Assembly (NCBI RefSeq): GCF_001638985.1
Contig: NW_017265145.1
Span: forward strand, 930,001-994,000
Origin: Phycomyces blakesleeanus NRRL 1555(-)
Lineage: Eukaryota; Mucoromycota; Mucoromycetes; Mucorales; Phycomycetaceae
Direction: 5' to 3'
DNA: 64,000 nt
Shown: positions 1-10,929 of the stretch, one piece after another
How the letters are laid out: the number at the start of each line of letters is the position of its first letter
How positions within the stretch are numbered: position 1 is the first letter of the stretch
Notes under the pieces: generated by a model
The model's input: the letters and a program-made list of their open reading frames with translations, nothing else
What the model was told of the DNA's origin: nothing
Database searches by the model: none
Made by a program: the position numbers and the translations under genes

Positions 1-67
1 ACATACTCGATAAGAGAAATGGTACACATTTGGTTCATTTGTACTTACAAATAAAGATGATATCTAG

Positions 68-3000
68 AGCACGAGAAGAAAATAGGAGAAATTGCAAAGT
101 CTATTGGATTTACCCACATATCTCTATCAAGCGATATTATGCCAATGGTTAAGATAGTTCCTAGAGGAACTTCTGCAGTAGCAGATGCTTATTTGACACC
201 ATGTATTCAAGGCTACATTAAAGGCTTTGTGAGTGGGTTCGATGATGGATTTGAAAAGGGTACCACAAAGCTACAGTTTATGCAGAGCGACGGTGGTTTA
301 GGTATATATATGAGATATCTCTACATAAATCTGCACGTACAAGAAAACATTGATTTATTACTGATTTTTATATATAATATTCCAGTACCTGTTAATAATT
401 TCTCTGGGTTCAGAGCAATTTTATCTGGTCCTGCTGGAGGTGTTGTAGGATATGCTCAGACAACTTTCGATAGTAAAGATAAAACTCCAGTAATCGGCTT
501 TGATATGGGAGGAACTAGTACAGGTATCTATTGGATTAATAGCTCAATAGAAATATCTGACAGCTGACTATATTTTATATATATAGATGTCTCTCGATAT
601 GACGGCCATTATGAGCATGTTTTTGAAACAACCACAGCAGGCGTCACTATCCAAGCTCCTCAGCTAGACATCAACACAGTCGCTGCTGGTGGCGGATCAA
701 TGCTTTTTTTCAAGAATGGCATGTTCACTGTTGGCCCAGAGGTTCGTACATTTAATATTTAACATAAAGGTATGGTAGGTATTTATTCTATTTTATCACA
801 TCGGCGTTTATATGCTCTTTAGAGTGCTGGAGCACATCCTGGACCCGCTTGTTATCGGTAAGAACAAAAGCTAAACTAAAAAAAAATCAGACTATTTACA
901 TATCTATAATATGATTTTATATATAGCAAAGGAGGACCACTGGCGGTATCGGACGCTAATTTGTTATTGGGCCGCCTTTTACCTGACTACTTTCCAAAGA
1001 TTTTTGGACCCAACGAAGATCTTGGACTTGATATCAATATAGTTCGAGAGAAGTTTGCTGAGCTTGCTAAAGAAATCAACAAAACAACCGGAGAAATCAA
1101 ATCATTGGACGAAGTTGTTTATGGATTCATCAAAGTTGCCAACGAGACAATGTGTCGACCCATTCGTGCACTAACAGAAGCAAAAGGTCATGACACCAGT
1201 AAACATATATTGGCAGTGTTTGGAGGTGCTGGTGGACAGCATGGTAAGACAAAGTGAAGCTAGAGCACACAACTAAAGACTTCTAGTACTTAACCTATTC
1301 CGTATCATCTTTAGCCTGTGGAATTGCTCGTAACCTTGGCATTAGTCAGATTGTGCTTTATCGCCATAGCTCAATTTTATCTGCCTTTGGACTTGCCCTG
1401 GCTGATGTGGTGCATGAAGTTCAAGAACCGTCCGCCGAAGGATTCGACTCTTCTTCTTTGCCTAGAATCAAAACACGAGTTGAGACCCTTGTTAAGCAAT
1501 GCACAGATAAACTTCTGCAGCAAGGATTTGATGCTTCAGAAATATCTACAGAAGTATATCTGAACTTGCGTTACGATGGTACTGATTGTGCGCTTATGAC
1601 ACTTAAACCTCTTTCTCCTACTGATTGGGACTTTGAGGGCGAATTTGTCAAGCTCTATAAGCAAGAGTTTGGATTCTCTTTACCTGAGCGTATTATCTGT
1701 GTTGATGATATTCGTATTCGCGGAATCGGTAAATCGTTCCCGTCCAAAGAGTTGACCCCAAGAGAAGAGATTGAGCGTCGAAAGTCTAGTCAGAACAGCG
1801 ACGTCAAGGCACTTGAGGAAAGCATAACATCGGTTTATTTCGAATCTGGCCGGGATGAAAACGTGCCTGTATACTTGCTCCACAAGCTTCCTGCTGGCTC
1901 ACTTGTTCATGGTCCAGCAGTCATTATCGATGCCACAGCCACAGTGGTCATCGAGCCTGCCTGCAAGGCACTTATAACCTCCCAGCATATTACGATTACC
2001 GTAGGAGAGGGAGAGAAGAAAAAGGTTACGACTGAGATGGAACCTATCCAACTTTCTATCTTTTCCCATCGTTTTATGAGTATTGCTGAGCAGATGGGAC
2101 GTACACTGCAAAAGACTGCAATCAGTACAAACATCAAAGAGAGACTAGGTAAGCAATACATATAAATACAACAAATATTTGTGTGGTTGATATAGACTTG
2201 TTTAATTTCACTAGATTTCTCTTGCGCTTTGTTTGGTGCTGATGGTGGTCTGGTAGCCAATGCACCTCATATTCCAGTTCATCTCGGAGCTCTTAGTCAT
2301 GCAGTTATCTATCAAATGAACTATTACAAGGAGGATCTACAAGAAGGTGATGTGATCATGACTAACCATCCTGCTGCTGGTGGGTCTCATTTGCCAGGTA
2401 AGACTTGAATAGTAGCTTGATTATAAGATATCAAGCGCTCAAAATATCTTAGACATCACTATCATTACACCCGTATTCGATCGAGGAAAGATCGTATTCT
2501 TTGTTGCTTCAAGGGGACATCATGCAGATATTGGCGGAATCTCACCTGGTAATATTTTGTTTTATTAAATAATAATAATAATAATAATAATAATAATTGC
2601 GTATTCTGATCCAAAACGTTTGAAATAGGATCCATGCCACCTCATTCTAAAGAGGTACAATAGATCACAATATTTCTGTGCTTAATCTCTAACACACTCA
2701 ATTTATTTATAGCTTTATCAGGAAGGAGCTGCTATAAAATCATTCAAAATTGTATCAAATGGTAAATTCGATACCAAGGGAGTTGAGCATCGATTGTGCG
2801 ATATTCCAGCCTCTTATCCAGGATGTTCTGGTACACGTTGTCTCCGTGACAATATATCGGGTAAAGTGTGAAAAGACACATGCTTCCTTTTTTCATTATT
2901 ATTATTATTTATTTATCTATCAGCCTATTTTTAACCCAACCATGTTTGTGTGCGTATTATTCAAATAGATCTCAAGGCCCAGATTGCTGCCAATCAAAAG

Positions 3001-4245
3001 GGTATCATTCTTGTCAAGGCTTTGATTGAAGAGTACTCACTTGAGGTGGTCCAGGCTTACATGCTTCACATTCGTCGAAATGCTGAGCAGGCAGTACGCC
3101 ACCTCCTCAAACAAGTTGCAAAGGACCATCAAGGTCATGACCTGGTTGCAGTTGAACACATGGATGATGGGACCCCCATTTGTCTACGCGTCACAATTGA
3201 TGCCGACGATGGGAAGGCTATCTTTGATTTTGAGGGCACCGGACCAGAGGTGTATGGTAATACTAATGCCCCCGAGAGTGTTTGTCACAGTGCGATTATC
3301 TATTGCATTCGATGCTTGGTTGGACAAGATATCCCATTGAATTCCGGATGTCTGGAGCCAATTGACATCCGAATCCCAAAGTTATCTATCCTTAGTCCTT
3401 CAGAGACAAGTGCTGTAGTTGGAGGAAATGTGTTGACAAGTCAGAGAACGGTTGACGTGGTATTGAAAGCATTTGAAGCCTGTGCTGCTAGCCAAGGATG
3501 TTGCAACAACTTAACATTCGGTAAAGGAGGCAAGAACGCAGAAACTGGAAAGACTACCTCTGGCTGGGGCTACTATGAAACGATTGCTGGTGGTAAGAGC
3601 ATACTAATCTTCTAAAGTAATAGATAAGAAAATAGTGATTATATTGACATCATTGCCTATAATTGTCCATTAGGTAGCGGTGCTGGGCCAGGATGGGAAG
3701 GAAAGAGTGGTGTACATACTGTAAGTCATACAGAATAATTAGATATCTTATTAACGCACTTTGAGTAGCATATGACAAACACTCGAATTACTGACCCCGA
3801 GATTCTCGAACGGCGCTATCCTGTTATCTTGCGCGAATTCTCTATTCGCAAGGGTTCTGGCGGAAAGGGACTTTATAATGGAGGAGATGGTGTGATTCGT
3901 GATATTGAGTTTATCGAACCAGATATTCAAGTATCTATCTTGTCCGAGCGCAGAGTCTTCCACCCTTACGGACTTTTGGGAGGCGAAGATGGAAAGACAG
4001 GGCTGAACCTTTGGATCCAGTCTTCAGATGGAAAGGAACATCCTGTCAATCTGTCAGGCAAAAACTCGGCTTTGTTTGGTAAAGGAGACCGGATTATTAT
4101 TCAGTCACCTGGCGGAGGAGGTTATGGAAACCAACATCATAGCAGCCCAGGAATAGTTCAAAAAGCAGCCAAGACATTGAGTAATTTTGTAATCAAGGCA
4201 GGTGGAAGTCTAGGAGCTTACAAGGATACATCAGAAAGTGCTTAA
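68..4245 (+). CDS. OPLAH: 5-oxoprolinase (ATP-hydrolysing), 5'-truncated by window edge
   Basis: Converts 5-oxoproline plus ATP to glutamate in the gamma-glutamyl (glutathione) cycle; cytosolic. The visible part covers the end of the hydantoinase A half ([15 protein letters not shown] around 1220-1340, SGPAGGVVG around 430, GFDMGGTST around 500) and the complete hydantoinase B half ([46 protein letters not shown]). Thirteen exons keep one frame: 68-301, 386-523, 587-741, 823-857, 927-1243, 1315-2148, 2215-2397, 2453-2548, 2629-2654, 2713-2860, 2969-3592, 3674-3720 and 3769-4245 (TAA). Bases 1-67 read as intron, so roughly the first 200 residues lie outside the window. This is an edge effect; no damage to the frame was seen. 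Exon 9 is only 26 nt. An AATAAA lies near 4296. It is convergent with HEM13, 277 bp away. Family identity is very clear. Confidence 0.95.
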
Positions 4246-4393
4246 AAGAGGAAAACTATGAAAATTCGTGATTATGGAATTTACGATTTTTAAAGAATAA
4301 AGAAAACGTATAAATATTGCTATCAAGTACGAAAGGATATATAAAAAAAACAAGGATTATCTTTAAAATACACATCAACAGACACATACATAC

Positions 4394-4425
<32 letters not shown>

Positions 4426-4521
4426 ATGAACGTGTAAACCTAAAGGAATTATATAAGAGAGATGGAGAGAGAATTGTGGGAAGGTATTGAATGTGTAATG
4501 TTATATATCTATTTGTTTTAT

Positions 4522-6019
4522 TTAATCCAGAGGAATCCAATCTCTTGGGTTCTTTAGAACTTCTTCTAAATCTGCTTCGGTTGAGTTGACTTTAGGCGTG
4601 TACATATATTCCCAACGGGCAGTAAGAGGAAGAGTCATCAAGATGGCCTCAATCCGTGCGCCAGGAGTCTGTAATCCAAACTTGGTACCTCTGTCACAGA
4701 CGAGGTTAAATTCAACATAGCGACCACGACGGATCTGCTGCCATTCCTTCATCTCCTCGGTAAACTTCATGTTCATACGCTTCTTGACAATTGGTATATA
4801 TGACTGGGAGAATCGGTTGCCCATTTCTTTGATAAATGAGAACAATTCTTCGGTAGGTTTATCATCGAGATCATCAAAAAAGATACCGCCAATACCGCGC
4901 GACTCGCCTCGATGCTTAATATAAAAGTATTTGTCGCACCACTGCTTAAAGGTCGAATAATACTTTTTGTCATATTTCTCACAACCATCCTTGATCACTT
5001 GATGGAAGTGAATAGCGTCTTCCTCGAAAAGATAACTGGGTGTCAAATCAGATCCACCACCAAACCAGGCAAGTCTAGGGGATCCGTCTGGGTTTTCAAT
5101 CTCGAAATAACGGTAGTTCATATGCACGGTTGGTGCATTTGGATTGTGAGGATGCATGACAAGCGAAATTCCTGCAGCAAAGAAAGGAACTGGTCCATCG
5201 GCACTAATATCTTTGCCTCTGTCGTGGCGCATCTGTTCAACAGCAGCCTTTGGAAGCTGACCGTACACGATAGAAATACCAACACCAGCCTTTTCAAACA
5301 CATTGCCGTCTTGCAAAACACATGTGATACCTTCGCCGCCTTCCTTACGTTGCCATGTTGTACGGCTGAATTGTTTCCCGTCAATGCTCTCAATATCAGC
5401 TACAATACGACTCTGAAGCCCCTTGACAAAGGATTCCATGCGAAGGCGCATAGGATCTTGATCTGTAATGGGACCTTCGGCTCTCTGCTAAAGCTGATAA
5501 GTAAAACTGTAGATACAAAAAATAATCGCCTTACGCGTTGGTTGTCTTCATGGGCAGCATCACAGAAGACCTGGTTTAGATAAGGGAACAGGTCAGCCGA
5601 AGATGTATAAATATAAGCACTTCTTTCTTTTCTCATAAAACTATTTTGCCTATTTACCTCTTTTGCGTTTAAAGCAGTAAAAGCTAAAATGGCAGCAGTA
5701 GCTCCCGCAACAGCATAACCAGTCTGGTACTTCTTCCACGACTGTGTAGTGCCAGCACGAGTGGCGGTAGAGTAAAGACGGGGAATCTGGCTAGAGAACC
5801 TGTATGATATATTAACTACCGACAGTTTTTCTATTATCTTACAACTTAAGCTGCTCTGATAGGCTTACCCTCTGTTAGTCTTTGTGAGAAGACGTGTTGC
5901 ACTTTTTACTTTATTGTTTTATTTAAAAAAAAAAGAAAAGAAAAAAGGAGATGGAAATAAGCGTGACAATCTTGTTGATTTTTATTTATTGACATTGCAT
6001 CTAAACAAGTCTTACACAT
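4522..6019 (-). CDS. HEM13: Coproporphyrinogen III oxidase, oxygen-dependent, with mitochondrial presequence
   Basis: Oxidatively decarboxylates coproporphyrinogen III to protoporphyrinogen IX in haem synthesis. My five-exon model gives 395 aa: 6019-6016 (ATGT only), 5908-5869, 5799-5658, 5570-5535 and 5487-4522 (stop). Family motifs are obvious: FSRTTWQRKEGGEG, AAGISLVMHPHNP, the AWFGGGSDLTPSYL loop, ESRGIGGIFFDDLD and RRGRYVEFNLVCDRGTKFGL. The N-terminus starts MLKSATRLLTKTNRGFSS, rich in Arg, Lys, Ser and Thr without acids, followed by a hydrophobic stretch (YAVAGATAAILAFTAL). That suggests import to the intermembrane space, as in animals; the Saccharomyces enzyme is cytosolic. The start rests on a 4-nt first coding exon: no in-frame ATG exists in exon 2 before an upstream stop, and the splice restores phase. 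It is divergent from the BRR6-like gene. The body is certain; exon 1 is an inference. Confidence 0.93.
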
Positions 6020-6209
6020 GGTGAATTGGTGTCAAGGGCTAAACCACTCGAGGAAAGCTACTCCACAACACAAGAGTGGGCCAGGGGGACGGTGCTGTGA
6101 CAGCGCATACCAGTTGAGGCAATGAATCGTCACAAATCCTTGGTCTCTTTCCTTTTGTCCATCTATTCTCATTTGAAGATTGAGCTTCAAAGATCAATCG
6201 ATTGATAGC
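6020..6209. promoter_or_regulatory. Shared divergent promoter, HEM13-like / BRR6-like
   Basis: The two inferred start codons face away from each other only 190 bp apart, so both genes must draw on this interval or on sequence inside HEM13 intron 1. It is less AT-rich than the other intergenic DNA here. I recognise no specific factor site and no clear TATA box. Confidence 0.5.
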
Positions 6210-7831
6210 ATGGATTACTTTAAACGTACTTCCGAATCACCCATGGACTTTGAGTATGATAGCCCACAAAGCTTCCCTAATGGTCTTTTTAACAGAGCCA
6301 TAAATAGTCTTCAAAAAGAAAATAGACGTAAGAGAGAGAAAGTTAAAGAGATAGAGAGGGAGAGTGTGTATGGTCTCTCTCTTTTTTTTCTCTTTATTAT
6401 AAATTTGTAATTACTTTTATTGATTCTAAAAAATATACTTTTTGATTGAAGCAAAAGAAAAGATATTCAATGTAGAGCCTACAAAAACTGGGTTTAGTTT
6501 CCATTTGGCACCATCGTTTCTGGACGTGAGTGAAGAAACACGACGGGGTCTTGAAACGAAAGCAGTATATCAATCGCTCAGTAATCTCGGACTAAATGAC
6601 GATAATTCAAAACAAATCCTCACTAATGCTATACCAGATGCGGAAGTAAAAGTAAGTACTTTTTCTTTCTAAAAGAGAAAAAGAAATGAATAGAATTAAG
6701 AGAAGAAGGAAAGAGCATCTTGACGAAATATATAGACACAATGATTTTCTAAATCATTTTGTTTCGTAAAGGTGAAGGATTCCTGTGCGGACATTATGAA
6801 TACGAATTTACCTGAAGACGACAAAACAAAAAACGACCAGCCTACCTCAAAAGAAAAACCTTTATTATCTACAAGATCTACCCAGCCAACATTATCAGAA
6901 ACTCAATTACCGTCACATTACATACAGCCATCTGTTTCATTATCCTCATCTTCAATGCCATCACTCACTTCCTCATATTCCTATTCAAATTCAAACCCAG
7001 AATACATTAATTCACCTTCAGCATCACAACAGCTGGTAGAATACGATCAACCACACAAACCAACCTTTGTTCACATACAGAATGATCCGACTGCAGAAAG
7101 ACACAGCTATGTTTTTCTTTTGATAGGGTGAGTGTATAAAAATAATGAAAAAGACGACTTTTATAATAACAATTATGGTTTAGATTGCTTCGATTTGGGT
7201 GTCATTTGGCTCTATTTGCTATGGGGGCTTATGTAGCTATTAATTTTACATTAGCCCTCAGAAGGGATGTTGGGATAAAAATGAAGACATATGAGATTGG
7301 TAAAGAGGAATAGAATAGAATAGAATTTTATTTAATTTTATTTTTGGATTGCATGAGATGTAATATGTATTTATTTGAATAATCAATAGATCAGTTGGAA
7401 GATTATTTATATATCCAGCAGGAATACGATAACAATCGGTGTGATCCACTAACACGACTGCCGGGGGTTGCAGAAAAATGCAGAGATTGGCAGAGACAAC
7501 TTAATCGAACGATCAAGCCGGGCGAGACCAAGGTTTTGGCGGAAACATTAGCAGAAATTCTGAACAGCTTTTTTAATACACTATCTCTCAAGGCAATGGT
7601 AAGAATATCTATATATATAAGTAGAAAAGAAAGAAAGCTATGTGATTTGGCTGTATGACCAGAACGTGCTGTTCACAGAAATTAATGACATTTCAATAGT
7701 TCTTCTTTCTTGCTACCCTCCTCATCTCTCTTTCTACCAAAAAGCTACAGTCACGCCATCTCAATAACCAAGAGCTGCTGTCCCACAGATCCCAGGAAGC
7801 TCCCAGGGCGAATAGATTGATGGACAAGTAG
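6210..7831 (+). CDS. BRR6: Brr6/Brl1-family nuclear-envelope protein (nuclear pore biogenesis)
   Basis: The family consists of inner-nuclear-membrane proteins needed for nuclear pore assembly and lipid balance. Six exons give 376 aa: 6210-6327, 6452-6651, 6772-7127, 7184-7299, 7390-7598 and 7700-7831 (TAG). The N-terminal 220 residues are Ser/Thr/Pro-rich and probably disordered. A first membrane segment lies at about 231-250 (CHLALFAMGAYVAINFTLAL). It is followed by the lumenal family signature, NNRCDPLTRLPGVAEKC at 278-294, then ETLAEILNSFFNTLSLKAM, and a second membrane segment (FFFLATLLISL) at about 334-344. Known members carry four cysteines around the signature; only C281 and C294 are seen here, with Ile and Leu where the outer two would be expected. 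The assignment to Brr6/Brl1 rests on the signature and the two-membrane topology. I cannot tell Brr6 from Brl1. Confidence 0.82.
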
Positions 7832-8700
7832 TGAGGCGTTATTATTATGATTATTGGTGGCCAAGTGTACTTATCTTGGTCCGGATCTACAGCTTACAAA
7901 TAAATCGAATTAAAGAAGAAAAAGATAGAGAGAGAGAGATACACACACACACAAATGCACACTAAATACACTACAGATACATACACAGGCTTTATTATTA
8001 TTATTATTATTAGTTGATCGCTTTGGGTTATATTAGTTTTTATTTTTGTTTTTGTTTTTTATTTCTTATATGTTCTCTTGTCGTTTTGTGTGAAACAAAG
8101 CTTGTGCTTGGACAGGGTTCTGCTCGGTAACCTGCCAAACCAAAACCATCAAATCTTGGCTTAAAAAGGTCTATCTTTATCATGAGCAAAAACTACTCGT
8201 TGCTTTCATTCCTTGATTTCCATGCCCCACATTTTGCTGTCCACTAAGAATGCTCGAAGAACTGAACCTCCAGGCGTCATGATAACCATTCCGTCGGGTG
8301 TTCATACAACCTTAAAAAAATATTTCTCGGCTCTTTCAAGGGGCCTTTTCCTTTCTTCCCCCCCCCCCCTCTTTATCAAAAGCCAATCGATGAAGCGGGA
8401 TAGCCTCACCCAAAATAAATACGATTTGAATTGATTTGAATTGATTTGATGCGCATGTAAAAGAAAAAGAAAAAGTTTCAAAATACAACAACAAATGCAA
8501 AATAAAATAAAATAAAGATTACGCCTTTTACACATATATATTGGTTGATTGCTTTATTGATTTATTGAATAAGATGCTATGCGATGATAAATATATATTA
8601 TTGGTATTATTGGTATTATTGGTATTATTTACAAAAAAATATCTTCTGGTTTTTTTTTGGGCTTTTTTTTTATATGAGAAAAAAAGGGGGGGTAGGTAAG

Positions 8701-8734
<34 letters not shown>

Positions 8735-8960
8735 AGAAATGAAAAAGGGAAGAAAAAGAAAAGAATACCAGAGTCTTTTGTGTTTTCGTAAGTCTTGGTT
8801 AACAAGATAATGCAAAAAAGATGAAAATGATTTTTTTTGGTGTTGGTGTTGATCGATAGCTGTGGTTGCACACACGTACATACAATCATATTCACAGAAA
8901 AGAGAAAGGTATTATAAATATATATAAAAATCGATGATAAATTGAAGCCGATCATTTGGT
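7832..8960. other. Convergent intergenic region
   Basis: This lies between two gene 3' ends. It holds simple sequence only: (TTA)n near 7990, a C9 run near 8360, TTGAATTGATT repeats near 8424, AATAAAATAAAATAAA near 8497, TTGGTATTA repeats near 8600 and (GATA)n at 8705-8734. Short open frames here have repeat composition and no family resemblance. Confidence 0.6.
8705..8734. repeat. (GATA)n microsatellite
   Basis: About seven perfect GATA units just downstream of the 255-aa minus-strand gene. A longer run of the same unit sits in that gene's second intron. Confidence 0.9.
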
Positions 8961-9484
8961 TCAAGAGATTGGTTGTTTGATTTCCTCCAACAGGCGATAA
9001 GGACTATTGGGATTGACTGTGATGTTTTCGACTGCCAAGAGTACCTGGGTAGATGAGTCTTCGGTCGAGTGATGTCTGTGGGGCATTATATAGATCATGA
9101 CTTCAACAAAGAGCGGGAACTGTTGAAAGAAGTCTTCCATATCTTGGGTGATCAATGGCTGGCCATCTTCCAACTGGTGATAAGTGTAGATGTGCCCTGT
9201 TCGTATTTTGAGTAGCACTCGCGAGAGACCCTTGAGTCCACGGACAGATGAACGCGATTTTATCTTATTAAGAACGTCTTCAGCCACCAATTCAACAGAG
9301 TCCTCAATGATAGGAAGATAGTCTTGTCGATCAGTGTCCAAAAATTCTTTGGGGGTTGGGTGGTGATATATTTTGTTTTCAAGCCATTCTCTGAACATCC
9401 GTGAAATGTGAAGCGCTGCCTTTGTACTAGTTGTGCCAAGCGATGGAAGCTGTAAAAATAAATAGATAAATAAATATCTAAAAT

Positions 9485-9532
<48 letters not shown>

Positions 9533-9990
9533 AGATAATTGTCTACTATTACTATTATTATTATTATTTTGCTAATTAATTTATTAATTTATTAATTTAT
9601 TAATTTATTAATTTTTTCTCTTATAAACCTACAGAGATAAACCGGTTGCCTCCGTCCATAAAATAGGTATTTTGGTAGCGAGATATCCGGCTGTCATCTA
9701 TATCTTCCATTTCTTCTTGGAATGTGTATGAACAGGGCGTGGAAATGTGATCCATGAATAGTGCATCGGTATCATCGTCTGCCATCATACTCATGGTTCG
9801 TCCTGTGGCAGATGTATCATCGTCGTCAGAATAAATAGGATCGTAGGGTGAATAGTTTGGGCTGTTATGAGCAGCCTTTGTTATATCTATTATTATTATC
9901 TTATGTTAATTATCTACAATACAAATGTACTTTTATAATTCAATATATAAAAATAAATAATTTACCAAACTGTGGTGTATCTAGCAACAT
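8961..9990 (-). CDS. Unrecognised 255-aa protein
   Basis: I do not recognise the family. Three exons join in phase: 9990-9966 (ATG), 9886-9633 and 9449-8961 (stop). The first 90 residues are acidic and polar (MLLDTPQFD, YSDDDDTSATG, EEMEDIDDSRISRYQ) and look disordered. The C-terminal 160 residues look folded and helical (AALHISRMFREWLENKI, ELVAEDVLNKIKSRSSVRGLK, EDFFQQFPLFVEVMIYIMP) and end EEIKQPIS. There is no signal peptide or membrane span. The tract FFQQFPLFVEVMIYIM could be a buried strand or helix. Intron 2 contains both a (GATA)n and a (TTAATTTA)n microsatellite. The gene is convergent with the BRR6-like gene. Splice sites and uninterrupted phase make it a convincing gene; function is unknown. 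Confidence 0.78.
9485..9531. repeat. (GATA)n microsatellite in an intron
   Basis: About eleven GATA units within intron 2 of the minus-strand 255-aa gene. It is the second GATA run within 800 bp. Confidence 0.92.
9572..9616. repeat. (TTAATTTA)n tandem repeat in an intron
   Basis: About five copies of an 8-bp unit between the GATA run and the exon 2 donor site of the same intron. Confidence 0.85.
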
Positions 9991-10929
9991 TGATTTATTG
10001 ATTTATATAATTAGATCTGTAGTCTGAAGATCTAAATGGTAATTGTGATAATATAGATTCACGTAGATAAAGTAACAAGTAAAGTCAAGGACAAGAGTTC
10101 AAAAATATATAAAAAAAAAGAAGTGTTCTAATGGTATTTATACAAAATAAATATTTGGGTTTTGTGGGGCTATACACACGATGATTGGCTAAGCTTATCT
10201 CCCGATCACCCTGTGAAATGCAGCCCTTGTTTGATGGTCCTATTTTCCCTTGATTCAATTTTTTTTCTTTTTTGCTTATCCAAGTACTGATAAGCCATGT
10301 GCTTCCCTTCTAATGCTACTTCCCTACACACAACATATACACTTCCCCCATCACACAGCACTATCCATAAATGGCACGGCCATGTGAGGTTATCGATTGT
10401 GTAAGGCGGCATAAGGGAAAGAATCCAAAGATGAGGGTACCTCTCCATTTTAGGAAATCCTGCGAGGTGTGGAGATGCCCTTTTGCTGTCATTTCACACG
10501 TCTCCTCTTCACATTATACCAGCCAGTCCTCTTTAAGCTAACCGCACGGTTATCCTCAATGACCTCTGCTTTAGCTGTCATTCCCACGATAGGTGCTCTT
10601 TTATTTTACTTTATTTTATTTCTTTGACTCTCTGCCTTTTAGCTGATAACAAATCTGTGCCTATTGTAACAATTTCCTTTTTTCTTTTTCTTCTTTTATT
10701 ATCACAATCTACATAATCATTACTTTCACCACCAACACCACCAACACCACCAAAAATAAATAAATCACAATTGTGTACATTCTTTAATGCCCCGCCTTTT
10801 CACCAGATTTGCCTCCCAACGTAAAGAGCAAGACACAACTGATGACTAAAAGAGACCCAAATCCCTTGTGTACGGTAAAACCTATCATTCATTTGATCAA
10901 TCGATTAAATCATTTGTTCTCAGCTTTGA
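9991..10929. other. Intergenic region upstream of the 255-aa gene
   Basis: Contains the promoter of the minus-strand gene starting at 9990 and the 3' flank of the transporter ending at 10930. The stretch 10200-10550 is less AT-rich, but no open frame in it looks like a protein family. (CACCAAC)n-like sequence occurs near 10730. I recognise nothing specific. Confidence 0.5.

Noticed and set aside
1..4245. OPLAH as a pseudogene because of many broken frames
   Set aside because: Every break coincides with GT..AG introns that restore phase, and the missing N-terminus is explained by the window edge.
4912..5583. Long open frame opposite to HEM13
   Set aside because: Antisense shadow of the conserved HEM13 exon; no independent features.
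8705..9531. Two GATA runs considered as a CRISPR-like or satellite array
   Set aside because: They are plain tetranucleotide microsatellites without spacers.
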